Below are positions 15,811 to 26,985 of a DNA stretch of 64,000 nucleotides, piece after piece. Below the pieces are notes generated by a model. It ran no database searches and was not told the origin of the DNA. It saw nothing but the letters and a program-made list of their open reading frames with translations. Source of the DNA: Streptomyces xanthophaeus (GTDB lineage Bacteria; Actinomycetota; Actinomycetes; Streptomycetales; Streptomycetaceae); assembly GCF_000725805.1 (NCBI RefSeq), contig NZ_KL647137.1, positions 124,001 through 188,000 of the forward strand, written 5' to 3'. Every line of letters begins with the position of its first letter. The stretch's first letter is position 1. The position numbers and the translations under genes were made by a program.

Positions 15811-17130
15811 ATGCGCAGAACCCGAGCCGCAGCCGCCGTCGCCGTCACCGCCTCCCTCCTCGCCGCCGCCACCGCCTGCGGAGGCGGGTCCACGGACAAC
15901 GCGGGCGGCTCCAACACCGCCCCGAAGGAGCTCACCTACTGGGCCTCCAACCAGGGCCCCGACATCACGGCGGACCAGGCGACCCTCGGCCCGGAGCTGA
16001 AGAAGTTCGAGGAGCAGACCGGCATCAAGGTCAAGCTCGAGGTCGTCCCCTGGTCCGACCTGCTGAACCGGATCCTCGCCGCCACCGCCTCCGGTCAGGG
16101 TCCCGACGTGCTCAACATCGGCAACACCTGGTCCTCCTCGCTCCAGGCCACCGGAGCGCTGCTGCCCTGGAACGCCGAGCACTTCACCGCCATCGGCGGC
16201 CGGGACCGCTTCGTCGAGTCCGCCCTCGGCTCGGCGGGCGCCACGGGCAAGGACCCGGCCGCCGTCCCGCTGTACTCGATGTCCTACGCCCTCTACTACA
16301 ACAAGAAGATGTTCCAGGAGGCGGGCATCGACAAGCCCCCGGCCACCTGGGACGAGATGGTCACCACCGGCCAGAAGCTGTCCAGGGACGGCAAGTGGGC
16401 CCTGGGCGCCGAGGGGTCGAACCTCTCCAACAACATCCACCAGGCCTTCGTCCTGTCCAAGCAGCACGGCGCGGAGTTCTTCGACGCCTCCGGGAAGCCC
16501 ACCTTCGACACCCCGGGCAACGTCGAGGCCGTCAAGCAGTACGTCGACCTGATGGCCAAGGACAAGATCATCGCACCCGGCAACGCCGAGTACGACAAGA
16601 ACCAGTCCCTCCAGGACTTCGCCAACGGCAAGACCGCCATGGTCCTGTGGCAGAGCGCGGCCAGCAGCTTCAAGGCGCACGGCATGAAGGAGGGCGACTG
16701 GGGCGTGGCCCCCGTGCCCGTTCCCGCCGGAGGCGCCCCCGGCGCGGGCAGGAACACCAACTCCATGGTCGCCGGCATCAACCTGGCCGTCTTCAACAAC
16801 ACCGACAACATCGACGGCGCCCTGAAGTTCGTGAAGTTCATGACCAGCGACGAGGAGCAGAAGATCCTCAACAAGACCTACGGCTCCATCCCGCCGGTCA
16901 AGGCCGCCCAGTCGGACCCCGCGTTCGGCAACGAGGACCTCACCGTGCTGCGCAACACCCTGTCCACCAGCGCCGCGCCCCTCCCGCAGGTTCCCGAGGA
17001 GTCGCAGTTCGAGACCGCCGTCGGCACCGCCGTCAAGGAGCTCTTCGCCGACGCGGCGGCCGGCCGCCCGGTGACCACCGAATCGGTCAAGGCCAAGCTC
17101 ACCAAGGCCCAGCAGCAGATGGCGAACTGA
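15811..17130 (+). CDS. Sugar ABC transporter substrate-binding lipoprotein
   Basis: A 439-residue extracellular solute-binding protein of family 1. The signal peptide ends with a lipobox (LLAAATAC, lipidated Cys23), so it is tethered outside the membrane. LTYWASNQGP, VVPWSDLLNRILAATASGQG and PDVLNIGNTW are typical of the oligosaccharide-binding (MalE-like) cluster. AAAGGGG precedes the ATG at 15811. First gene of a four-gene operon with two permeases and a GH1 glycosidase. No ATPase is encoded; a shared MsiK-type ATPase elsewhere is usual in Streptomyces. Confidence 0.92.
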   Translation: MRRTRAAAAVAVTASLLAAATACGGGSTDNAGGSNTAPKELTYWASNQGPDITADQATLGPELKKFEEQTGIKVKLEVVPWSDLLNRILAATASGQGPDVLNIGNTWSSSLQATGALLPWNAEHFTAIGGRDRFVESALGSAGATGKDPAAVPLYSMSYALYYNKKMFQEAGIDKPPATWDEMVTTGQKLSRDGKWALGAEGSNLSNNIHQAFVLSKQHGAEFFDASGKPTFDTPGNVEAVKQYVDLMAKDKIIAPGNAEYDKNQSLQDFANGKTAMVLWQSAASSFKAHGMKEGDWGVAPVPVPAGGAPGAGRNTNSMVAGINLAVFNNTDNIDGALKFVKFMTSDEEQKILNKTYGSIPPVKAAQSDPAFGNEDLTVLRNTLSTSAAPLPQVPEESQFETAVGTAVKELFADAAAGRPVTTESVKAKLTKAQQQMAN

Positions 17131-17140
17131 GCACCCGGCG

Positions 17141-18142
17141 ATGACCTCCGCACCCACCACACTGCCACCCCCCGTGAAGGCGGGGCCGCCGCATGGGCCC
17201 GCGGCCCCCGCGCGGCGCCGCACCGGACGCCTGCGGCGCACCGCCCTGCCCTACCTCCTCCTGCTGCCCGCCCTCCTCCTCGAACTGCTCATCCACCTGG
17301 TCCCGATGGTGATGGGCATCCTGATGAGCTTCCGCGAGCTGACCCAGTTCTTCATCCGGGACTGGTCCCGCGCCCCCTGGACGGGCTTCGACAACTACGC
17401 CCTCGCCGTCGACATCAACCGCCCCGTCGGCGAGGCCCTCCTCGGATCCTTCCTCACCACATGCCTGTTCACCCTGCTCTCCGTCGGCCTGTGCTGGCTG
17501 CTCGGGACCGCGGCCGCCGTGTTCATGCAGGAGAACTTCCGCGGCCGCGGCATCCTGCGGGCGCTCTTCCTGGTCCCCTACGCACTGCCCGTCTACGCGG
17601 CCGTCATCACCTGGGCCTTCATGTTCCAGCGCGACAACGGCCTGGTGAACCACGTCATCCACGACCAGCTGGGCCTCGGCGGCTCCGAGCACACCTTCTG
17701 GCTGCTCGGCGACAACAGCTTCTGGGCGCTGCTGATCGTCTCCGTCTGGAAGGGCTGGCCCTTCGCCTTCCTCATCGTCATGGCGGCCCTGCAGAACATC
17801 CCCCGGGACCTCTACGAGGCCGCAGCGCTGGACGGCGCAGGCATCTGGCAGCAGATCCGCCGGATCACCCTGCCCTCGGTCGGCGCGGTCAACCAGGTGC
17901 TGGTCCTGGTCCTGTTCCTGTGGACCTTCAACGACTTCAACACCCCCTTCGTCCTGTTCGGCAAGTCCGCACCGGAGGCCGCCGACCTCATCTCCATCCA
18001 CATCTACCAGTCCAGCTTCGTGACCTGGAACTTCGGCACCGGATCGGCGATGTCCGTCCTGCTGCTGCTCTTCCTGCTGCTGGTCACCGCCGTCTACCTG
18101 CTGGTCACCACGCGCGGCCGGAGGGACGACGATGCCCGCTAG
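17141..18142 (+). CDS. Sugar ABC transporter permease (MalF-like)
   Basis: A 333-residue inner-membrane permease with about six transmembrane helices, the first near residues 32-53 (TALPYLLLLPALLLELLIHL). The ATPase-docking EAA loop is present (YEAAALDGAGIWQQIRRITL). It lies ten bases downstream of the binding protein and overlaps the second permease by 11 bp, so it belongs to the same operon. Confidence 0.92.
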   Translation: MTSAPTTLPPPVKAGPPHGPAAPARRRTGRLRRTALPYLLLLPALLLELLIHLVPMVMGILMSFRELTQFFIRDWSRAPWTGFDNYALAVDINRPVGEALLGSFLTTCLFTLLSVGLCWLLGTAAAVFMQENFRGRGILRALFLVPYALPVYAAVITWAFMFQRDNGLVNHVIHDQLGLGGSEHTFWLLGDNSFWALLIVSVWKGWPFAFLIVMAALQNIPRDLYEAAALDGAGIWQQIRRITLPSVGAVNQVLVLVLFLWTFNDFNTPFVLFGKSAPEAADLISIHIYQSSFVTWNFGTGSAMSVLLLLFLLLVTAVYLLVTTRGRRDDDAR

Positions 18143-18995
18143 AGAACGCAGCCCGCTCGATCCGCCCGCGTCCTTCCGGGCGGTCCGGGCCGTCTTCCTG
18201 ACCCTGCTGTCCGGCTTCGTGCTGCTGCCCGTCTACGTGATGGTCACCAGCTCCCTCAAACCCCTCAAGGACGTCGCGGGCCAGTTCCGGTGGATCCCCA
18301 CCGGGCTCACCGTCCGCCCCTACATCGACATCTGGCACACGGTCCCGCTCGCGAAGTACTTCGTGAACTCCCTGATCGTGGCGGGCACCGCGACCGTCTG
18401 CTCCGTGGTCATCGCCGTCTTCGCGGCCTACGCCGTCAGCCGCTACCGCTTCCGCGGCCGCCGGCTGTTCACCGTCACCGTGCTCTCCACCCAGATGTTC
18501 CCCGGGATCCTCTTCCTCCTCCCGCTGTTCCTGATCTTCGTGAACATCGGGAACAGCACCGGGGTCGCCCTCTACGGATCCCGCGGCGGGCTGATCCTCA
18601 CCTACCTCACCTTCTCCCTCCCCTTCTCCATCTGGATGCTCATCGGGTACTTCGACTCGGTGCCCCGCGACCTCGACGAAGCGGCCACCGTCGACGGCTG
18701 CGGCCCCCTCGGCGCACTCTTCCGCGTCGTGATCCCGGCGGCCGTGCCCGGCATCGTCGCCGTCGCCGTGTACGCCTTCATGACCGCCTGGGGCGAGGTG
18801 CTCTTCGCCTCCGTCATGACGAACGACGCCACCCGCACCCTCGCCGTCGGCCTGCAGGGCTACTCCACGCAGAACGACGTCTACTGGAACCAGATCATGG
18901 CCGCCTCGCTCGTCGTCAGCATCCCCGTCGTCGCCGGATTCCTGCTGTTGCAGAGGTACTTGGTGGCAGGACTCACGGCAGGAGCCGTCAAGTGA
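18132..18995 (+). CDS. Sugar ABC transporter permease (MalG-like)
   Basis: A 287-residue second permease of the importer, with six predicted helices and an EAA-type loop ([20 protein letters not shown]). [12 protein letters not shown] is typical of MalG-type subunits. It overlaps the first permease by 11 bp, and its stop TGA overlaps the GTG start of the GH1 gene. Confidence 0.92.
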   Translation: MPARERSPLDPPASFRAVRAVFLTLLSGFVLLPVYVMVTSSLKPLKDVAGQFRWIPTGLTVRPYIDIWHTVPLAKYFVNSLIVAGTATVCSVVIAVFAAYAVSRYRFRGRRLFTVTVLSTQMFPGILFLLPLFLIFVNIGNSTGVALYGSRGGLILTYLTFSLPFSIWMLIGYFDSVPRDLDEAATVDGCGPLGALFRVVIPAAVPGIVAVAVYAFMTAWGEVLFASVMTNDATRTLAVGLQGYSTQNDVYWNQIMAASLVVSIPVVAGFLLLQRYLVAGLTAGAVK

Positions 18996-20383
18996 CCCTT
19001 TCCGAAAGCCTTCCCATGACCGAGCCTGCCGCGGACCACGCGGGCATCGACCTCGCCGCGTTCCCCCACGACTTCGCCTGGGGCACCGCGACCTCCGCCT
19101 ACCAGATCGAGGGAGCCGTCGACGAGGACGGCCGCGCCCCCTCCATCTGGGACACCTTCACCCGCGTCCCCGGTGCCATCGACGGCGGCCACACCGGGGA
19201 CACCGCCTGCGACCACTACCACCGCTGGCCCGAGGACATCGCCCTGATGCGGCAGCTCGGCACCAACGCCTACCGGCTCTCCGTCGCCTGGCCGCGCGTG
19301 CTCCCCGGCGGCGACGGACCCGCCAACGCCAAGGGTCTCGACTTCTACGACCGGCTCGTCGACGGCCTGCTCGCCGCCGGGATCGAGCCCTCCGTCACCC
19401 TCTACCACTGGGACCTCCCCCAGACCCTCCAGGACCGCGGCGGCTGGCCCGAACGCGCCACCGCCGAGCACTTCGCCGCGTACGCCGCCCTGGTCGCCCG
19501 GCGCCTCGGCGACCGCGTCACCCAGTGGGCCACCCTGAACGAGCCGCTCTGCTCGGCCTGGATCGGCCACCTGGAGGGCAAGATGGCACCCGGCCGGACC
19601 GACCTCACCGCGGCGGTCCGCACCTCCTACCACCTGCTCCTGGGCCACGGCCTGGCCACCCAGGCCATCCGCGCCGCCGCCCCCGGAGCCCGGATCGGCA
19701 TCGTCAACAACCTCTCCACCGTCGAGCCCGCCACCGACAGCGACGCCGACCGCGCCGCCGCCCGGCGCATGGACGGACACGTCAACCGCTGGTGGCTCGA
19801 CCCCGTCCACGGCCGCGGTTTCCCCGCGGACATGCGCGAGGTCTACGCGGTGGACCTCCCCGAGCGCCCCGGCGACCTCGCCGCCATCGCCGCGCCCCTC
19901 GACTGGACCGGCCTCAACTACTACTTCCCGCAGGTCGTCACCGCGGACCCGGCCGGCCCGGCCCCCTTCGCCCGCCAGATCGAGCGCCCCGGGGTCCCGC
20001 GCACCGGCATGGACTGGGAGGTCGACGCCGACGGGCTGGAGACGCTGATCATGCGGCTCACCGAGGAGTACGGGGCCCGGCGCATCCACATCACAGAGAA
20101 CGGCTCCTCCTACCCCGACACCGTCGCACCCGACGGCAGCGTCCACGACCCCGAGCGCACCGCGTACCTCACCGCCCATCTGGCCGCATGCGCCCGCGCC
20201 GCCCGCCGCGGAGCCCCCGTGGCCGGCTACTACGCCTGGTCGCTGCTGGACAACTTCGAATGGGCCTACGGGTACGACAAGCGCTTCGGCCTGGTCCACG
20301 TCGACTACGCCACCCAGCGCCGCACCGTGAAGTCCAGCGGCCGCCGCTACGCCGGGATCATCGCCGCGCACCGCTCCGGCTGA
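18992..20383 (+). CDS. Beta-glucosidase, GH1 family
   Basis: A 463-residue GH1 glycosidase. The signature [15 protein letters not shown] opens the domain; the acid/base is Glu184 in TLNEP and the nucleophile is Glu369 in [25 protein letters not shown] is the conserved GH1 end motif. I chose GTG at 18992, which overlaps the upstream stop (GTGA) and has AGGAG seven bases before it; an ATG at 19017 would remove eight residues. With no signal peptide and its operon position, it should hydrolyse beta-glucosides brought in by the importer. Confidence 0.93.
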   Translation: MTLSESLPMTEPAADHAGIDLAAFPHDFAWGTATSAYQIEGAVDEDGRAPSIWDTFTRVPGAIDGGHTGDTACDHYHRWPEDIALMRQLGTNAYRLSVAWPRVLPGGDGPANAKGLDFYDRLVDGLLAAGIEPSVTLYHWDLPQTLQDRGGWPERATAEHFAAYAALVARRLGDRVTQWATLNEPLCSAWIGHLEGKMAPGRTDLTAAVRTSYHLLLGHGLATQAIRAAAPGARIGIVNNLSTVEPATDSDADRAAARRMDGHVNRWWLDPVHGRGFPADMREVYAVDLPERPGDLAAIAAPLDWTGLNYYFPQVVTADPAGPAPFARQIERPGVPRTGMDWEVDADGLETLIMRLTEEYGARRIHITENGSSYPDTVAPDGSVHDPERTAYLTAHLAACARAARRGAPVAGYYAWSLLDNFEWAYGYDKRFGLVHVDYATQRRTVKSSGRRYAGIIAAHRSG

Positions 20384-20404
20384 CCCCGCCGCCGCTTCGC
20401 CCCC

Positions 20405-20439
20405 GCCGCGCCCGCCCCGCTTCTCGGGGCGGGCGCGGC
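20405..20439 (+). terminator. Strong hairpin terminator of the ABC/GH1 operon
   Basis: A perfect 15-bp stem (20405-20419 with 20425-20439) encloses a CTTCT loop. It begins 21 bases after the GH1 stop codon. Confidence 0.8.
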
Positions 20440-20513
20440 CCGCGTGGTGGGATGGTCCGGGGGCGGTTCCAGCAGCTCACGGAGAGGTCGGGTACATGCC
20501 GCAGGAGAACACC

Positions 20514-21431
20514 ATGCGCGCGGTTGTCTACGAGACGTACGGCGGGACGGAGGTGCTCACCGAGACCCGGCTGCCGCTGCCGAAGCTGGGACCGGGCGAG
20601 GTCCTCGTCCGCGTGAAGTACGCCTCCGTCAACCCGGTGGACTGGAAGATCATGGCGGGCGGACTCGACCCGCTGATGGACGTCGTGTTCCCCGTCGTGC
20701 CCTGCTGGGACGTGTCCGGCACCGTGGAGCGGGTCGGCATCGACACCCCCGAGTACGCCGAGGGCGACGAGGTCATGGCCTACGTCCGCAAGGACTACGT
20801 GCACGGCGGGACCTGCGCCGAGTTCGTCACCGTGCCCGTCCGGGCCCTGGCCCGCAAGCCGGCCTCCCTCGGCTGGGCCGAAGCCGCCGCCCTGCCCCTC
20901 GCCGGACTCACCGCCTACCAGGTCCTCACCCGCCTCGGCACCGGCAAGGACGACACCGTCCTCATCCACGGCGCCGCCGGCGGAGTCGGCTCCTTCGGCG
21001 TGCAGATCGCCCGCGCCCTGGGCGCCCGGGTCATCGGCACCGCCTCCCCGCGCAACCACGACCGGGTGCGCGAGCTCGGCGCCGAACCCGTCGCCTACGG
21101 GGACGGCCTCGCCGACCGGGTGCGCGCCCTGGCCCCCGACGGCGTCACCGTCGTCGCCGACTTCGTGGGCGGGGTCCTCGACGTCACCCGCGAGGTCCTC
21201 CACGACGACGGCCGGCACGCCTCCATCGCCGACCCCACCGTGACCGGCTCGGGCGGCGAGTGGATGTGGGTGCGCCCGGTCGGCAGCGACCTGACGGAAC
21301 TGGCCCGGCTCGCCGACAGCGGAGCTCTGGACGTCACCGTCGCCGAGACCTTCCCGCTGGCCTCCCTCGGGGCGGCCTTCGAGCTGAGCCAGGCGGGCCA
21401 CACCGCGGGCAAGATCGTCATCGAGGTCTGA
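20514..21431 (+). CDS. NADP-dependent quinone oxidoreductase-like (zinc-free MDR)
   Basis: A 305-residue medium-chain reductase of the quinone-oxidoreductase type. It has MRAVVYETYGG and LPKLGPGEVLVRV at the N-terminus, then LIHGAAGGVGSFGVQIARAL as the nucleotide-binding loop. The C-terminus ends GHTAGKIVIEV, the family signature. The cysteine-rich zinc sites of alcohol dehydrogenases are absent. I chose ATG 20514, with AGGAG six bases upstream; the in-frame ATG at 20496 also has a fair GGAGAGG. Substrate unknown. Confidence 0.88.
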   Translation: MRAVVYETYGGTEVLTETRLPLPKLGPGEVLVRVKYASVNPVDWKIMAGGLDPLMDVVFPVVPCWDVSGTVERVGIDTPEYAEGDEVMAYVRKDYVHGGTCAEFVTVPVRALARKPASLGWAEAAALPLAGLTAYQVLTRLGTGKDDTVLIHGAAGGVGSFGVQIARALGARVIGTASPRNHDRVRELGAEPVAYGDGLADRVRALAPDGVTVVADFVGGVLDVTREVLHDDGRHASIADPTVTGSGGEWMWVRPVGSDLTELARLADSGALDVTVAETFPLASLGAAFELSQAGHTAGKIVIEV

Positions 21432-21513
21432 GCGGCGCGCCACGCCGCGGACACACGTGACCGCGCGCCGCCCGGCGGGGAGAAGGGCGACGCGCGGGGT
21501 TCACGGGGTCCGC

Positions 21514-23244
21514 TCAGGCATAGACCCCGAAGTGGAACAGGGAGTAGCCGTAGCCGGTGCCGCGCTGGGTCAGCTCCAGCCGCACGTACCGGCCCGACGC
21601 CAGGACGTCGAAGTCGTCGATCCCGCCGTCACCGGAGGAGGTGGCGTACGCCGTCCGCCAGTTCTGGCCGTCGTCCGACACCTTGATCGTGTACGCCTTC
21701 CCGTACGCGGACTCCCACACCAGCTGGGCGTGCCGCAGCTGCCTCACCGACCCCAGGTCCACCTGGAGCCACTGAGGATCGGACCACGAGCTGGCCCAGC
21801 GGGTGTCGCTGCGCCCGTCCGTGGCCAGCTGCGGGGTGCACGGGCAGCCGCCCCAGCCGTCGTTCTGGAAGCTGGAGGCGGTCGTGGGACGGTTCAGGGC
21901 CACGTCGGTGCCCGCCACCGGGGGCGGCACCACCCGCACCGAGCGCTGCTCGACACCCACGTTGCCCCGCCCGTCCTTGACCTTGACGTACAGCTTCCAC
22001 ACGCCGGTCCTCGCCGGGACGGTCACCTTCAGGGCGCCGCCTCCGAGGTGTGTCGACGGTACGGACACCAGGCCGCCCCCGCCGTCCACGTACTTGCTGC
22101 CCCACAGGACCTCGTACGCGAGCTGGTCGCCCTCGGGGTCGGTCGCCGGGGCCCGGACCGTGATCTCCTTGCCGGCCGGGACGGCGCCCGGATCGTCCAC
22201 GGAGGGCACGGACACGGTCGGCGGCAGGTTGTCCCCGGCGGTGTTCCCGCCGTAGGCCCGCTTGACCGCGTAGTACATCTTGCGGCGCTCCCCGGCGGGG
22301 GTCAGGTTGAACCAGTGGCCGCCGAAGTCGTACTCGGTGCCGTAGTGGAACACCGTCGCGCCGAGCGCCACGCCCCGGTGGCCGGTGACGCAGTTCCAGG
22401 CGCTGGTGTACCCGTCGGCCTTGGCCTGGTCGCCGGGCTCCAGCGGCACCCCGTTCGCGTCGTCCGGCACCTCCCACTCACCGGCCGGGCCGGTCTCGGT
22501 GATCAGGTAGGGCTTCGTGTGGCCGCCCTGCTCCCAGGCCTGCCGGACCCCGCAGACCTCCTTGTAGGAGTTGACGGAGTACAGGTCCAGGTCGGGGGAG
22601 TTGCGCTGGTAGTAGCTCCAGGCGCCGGCCCAGGCGTCGGTGGAGGTCACTGGGTGGTTCGCGTCGATGCGGTGGATCGCCTTGGCCACGTCGTTGACGA
22701 AGGCGGTGTAGGCGTTGCGCTGGTTCTCCAGCGCGGCGCCGCTGTAGCAGTTCTGCAGGCCCAGCACCGATTCGTTGCCGACGTTCCACATCAGCACGGC
22801 CGGGTGGTCGCGGTAGGCCTCCACCCAGCGGGAGAACTCGGCGAGCATGTTGTTCTTGTAGGCGGTGTCGGTGAGGTAGTCGGTGCAGCCGCCGCTGCCC
22901 GGGCCGCCGCCCGGCTGGAGCCAGAATCCGGCGACGACCTTGATGCCGTTCGCCGATGCGGCGTCGAACAGCTGGCGGCTGCTCGCATCGGTGCCCCAGG
23001 TACGGATCGTGTTGGCGCCGAGCGATGTCACGTCGGGCAGCAGCCGTCCGGCGTCCGCCGGGGAGGGACCCCAGGTGACGCCCTTGACGAGGTACGGCGA
23101 ACCGTCCACCGTCAGCTGCCAGTTGCCCTGCGATCCGGTCACCTTCACCACGCTGCCGGCGGCGTGCGCCGGGGCGGTGGGCCATGCGGTCACGGCGCCC
23201 GCGAGGAGCGCGGCCGTGACGAGGGAACGCATGCGGGAGTGCAC
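21514..23244 (-). CDS. Secreted TIM-barrel glycoside hydrolase with C-terminal F5/8-type C domain
   Basis: A 576-residue exported protein. A signal peptide (~1-29, ending PAHAAG) precedes a GH2/GH5/GH72-like (clan A) barrel with candidate acid/base Glu158 in MWNVGNES and nucleophile Glu250 in YLITETGP. After the barrel come an Ig/fibronectin-like stretch (~350-440, PPTVSVPSVDDPGAVPAGKE) and a discoidin/F5/8-type C domain (~445-576, RWASSWSDPQWLQVDLG, ending GYGYSLFHFGVY). The GTG at 23244 has AAGGAGG seven bases upstream. The exact family and substrate (perhaps a beta-glucan) are uncertain. It lies 38 bases after the DUF1996 gene. Confidence 0.85.
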   Translation of the reverse strand: MHSRMRSLVTAALLAGAVTAWPTAPAHAAGSVVKVTGSQGNWQLTVDGSPYLVKGVTWGPSPADAGRLLPDVTSLGANTIRTWGTDASSRQLFDAASANGIKVVAGFWLQPGGGPGSGGCTDYLTDTAYKNNMLAEFSRWVEAYRDHPAVLMWNVGNESVLGLQNCYSGAALENQRNAYTAFVNDVAKAIHRIDANHPVTSTDAWAGAWSYYQRNSPDLDLYSVNSYKEVCGVRQAWEQGGHTKPYLITETGPAGEWEVPDDANGVPLEPGDQAKADGYTSAWNCVTGHRGVALGATVFHYGTEYDFGGHWFNLTPAGERRKMYYAVKRAYGGNTAGDNLPPTVSVPSVDDPGAVPAGKEITVRAPATDPEGDQLAYEVLWGSKYVDGGGGLVSVPSTHLGGGALKVTVPARTGVWKLYVKVKDGRGNVGVEQRSVRVVPPPVAGTDVALNRPTTASSFQNDGWGGCPCTPQLATDGRSDTRWASSWSDPQWLQVDLGSVRQLRHAQLVWESAYGKAYTIKVSDDGQNWRTAYATSSGDGGIDDFDVLASGRYVRLELTQRGTGYGYSLFHFGVYA

Positions 23245-23282
23245 GCGGAGACCTCCTTCGGGTGGGGGGAGGGGGTACGGGC

Positions 23283-24365
23283 TCAAGGGAGCCGGTGGTC
23301 GGGGCCGAGCGCGGCGCCCGCCTCGGGGTGGGTCTCGTCGTAGCCGCGGGAGTTGCACTGCAGGCCGCCGCGGATGCAGTGGTCGACGAGGGCCGCCAGG
23401 GTGCGGTCGTCCCAGGCGTTGAAGAAGTCGTAGTGGAAGGAGTGCCCGCTGCCGCTGGACAGCCGGACCTGCGACATGTCCCCGCTGACGGGGAAGGCCA
23501 TCTTGAACTCGACCATGGGCAGCGCGACCGGGTGGCTCGCCGGGCACACGTTGTCGTTGTTGCCGGGCTTCACCACCGGGTAGGCCATGTGCGCCTTGTG
23601 GTCGGGGGTGTCGAGGTACTTGCCGTCCCAGCAACTGGGTGCCTGCATACGGATGTTGAGCTGGGTGCCGGCCGGGCAGTTCGCCGGGAACCCGGTGTTC
23701 TTGAAGCTGTCGCCGCACTCCCAGCCCTCGACCCAGCCCCGGTGGCCCCGGAACTCGGCGGCTGTCTGGGTCGGACTGCCGACGAGGAACCGCAGGCCCT
23801 TGGGGAAGGGGCGCACGCTCTTGTAGTCGGTGACGCCCGTCTTGTAGTAGATCACCTGCGGACCGGTCGGCAGGACCGGCTGGTTGCCGTTGTACAGCGT
23901 CGGCATCCAGTAGCCGGAGAGGTCGCCGGGGGCCGTGCAGGCGGTGCCGCCCGCGCTGAGCGAGGCGGTCGTGCTGAAGGCGTCGGTCGTGGTGTTGCCC
24001 AGGAAGGTGTGGTTGTGGGAGGCGCCGGCACGGCCCGGGTAGACGATCGGGTCGTCCGAAGCGGTGCGGGTGACGGCGCAGTTGGCCTGGAACTCGTGGA
24101 AGTACCGGTCGGGCGGGTTCTCCCAGGACGGGGTGACCCCGGTGACCTGGGGGACGGCCGGGATGTAGCCGTCCCCGTCCGGGTCGTCGCCGGTGGCGAC
24201 CGGGGCCACGGCGGAGTGGTCCATGTTCGCGTGCACGGCCGTACCGGTGTCGGTGTCGGGGGAGGCCTGCGCGGTGAGCGCGAGGCCGCCGAGACCGGCG
24301 GTGGCGGTCAGGGCGAAGGCCGCCGAGACCAGTAAGGCGTTCAGGGTCCGCGGTCGGAGTGCCAC
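23283..24365 (-). CDS. Secreted DUF1996 protein
   Basis: A 360-residue exported protein with a signal peptide (~1-33) and a DUF1996 domain. Family motifs include ANCAVTRTASDDPIVYPG, GASHNHTFLGNTTTDAFS, GYWMPTLYNG and the His-rich GHSFHYDFFNAW. Several conserved histidines and cysteines suggest a metal- or disulfide-stabilised fold; DUF1996 occurs in secreted, often carbohydrate-related proteins of bacteria and fungi. The start is GTG at 24365 with GAGGAG five bases before it. A LacI-type half-palindrome lies about 40 bases upstream. Confidence 0.85.
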   Translation of the reverse strand: MALRPRTLNALLVSAAFALTATAGLGGLALTAQASPDTDTGTAVHANMDHSAVAPVATGDDPDGDGYIPAVPQVTGVTPSWENPPDRYFHEFQANCAVTRTASDDPIVYPGRAGASHNHTFLGNTTTDAFSTTASLSAGGTACTAPGDLSGYWMPTLYNGNQPVLPTGPQVIYYKTGVTDYKSVRPFPKGLRFLVGSPTQTAAEFRGHRGWVEGWECGDSFKNTGFPANCPAGTQLNIRMQAPSCWDGKYLDTPDHKAHMAYPVVKPGNNDNVCPASHPVALPMVEFKMAFPVSGDMSQVRLSSGSGHSFHYDFFNAWDDRTLAALVDHCIRGGLQCNSRGYDETHPEAGAALGPDHRLP

Positions 24366-24404
24366 TTCTGCTCCTCGGGTGGGTGGACGCCGCGCTCCCC
24401 GGTT

Positions 24405-24420
24405 GGGAGAGCGCTCTCTC
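24405..24420. promoter_or_regulatory. LacI-type operator upstream of the DUF1996 gene
   Basis: The core GAGAGCGCTCTC (24407-24418) is a perfect 12-bp palindrome identical to the centre of the operator at 10144-10163, and the flanking GG (24405-24406) continues one half-site. It is 40 bases upstream of the DUF1996 start. The same LacI repressor (gene at 12801) probably controls this gene and the secreted glycosidase after it. Confidence 0.6.
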
Positions 24421-24486
24421 GACAGGCCCGGAAAACGCGGGGCGGCCGCCGGGCCGCCCCGCGTCCTCGCGGGGGTCAGGGGTGGA

Positions 24487-26643
<2,157 letters not shown>

Positions 26644-26985
26644 GCGGGGTGCTCCTGACGTCGTGGATCCGGGGGGATCGAAGCGTGAGTGAACTGCCCG
26701 CCGGGGTGGCCGTCAAGGGTTTGCGCGTTCATGAACTGAAGGCCGAACGACATGTCATATCCCTTGCAGGCCCGTGAACTTGGAGTTTCTTCAATCCTTG
26801 TGAAAAGTATTGACGAAAAAACCTGGTCGGGCTCTACTGAGGCTCCTGACCGCTCCGTCCCGCCGCGCCCGCTGGGCGGGACGGAGCTCGGGCCGGGTTC
26901 GAGAAGTGTTCTCTTGCCCGGCCCGGATGCTGTCCTGTGTTCGCTAATCGTCAGTACGACGGGGCCGAGGAGGCCGGCACCGTGA
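26644..26985. other. Intergenic region: terminator of RNA-repair operon and promoter of beta-helix gene
   Basis: Both flanking genes run on the minus strand. A perfect 13-bp hairpin (26852-26864 with 26875-26887) follows the end of the RNA-repair operon by about 100 bases, with a T-run further on when read on the minus strand. An AT-rich patch at ~26735-26825, unusual for this genome, precedes the beta-helix gene and probably holds its promoter. On the minus strand, TTGACG in the AACCCTTGACGG stretch near 26715 is a further -35 candidate. Confidence 0.5.
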
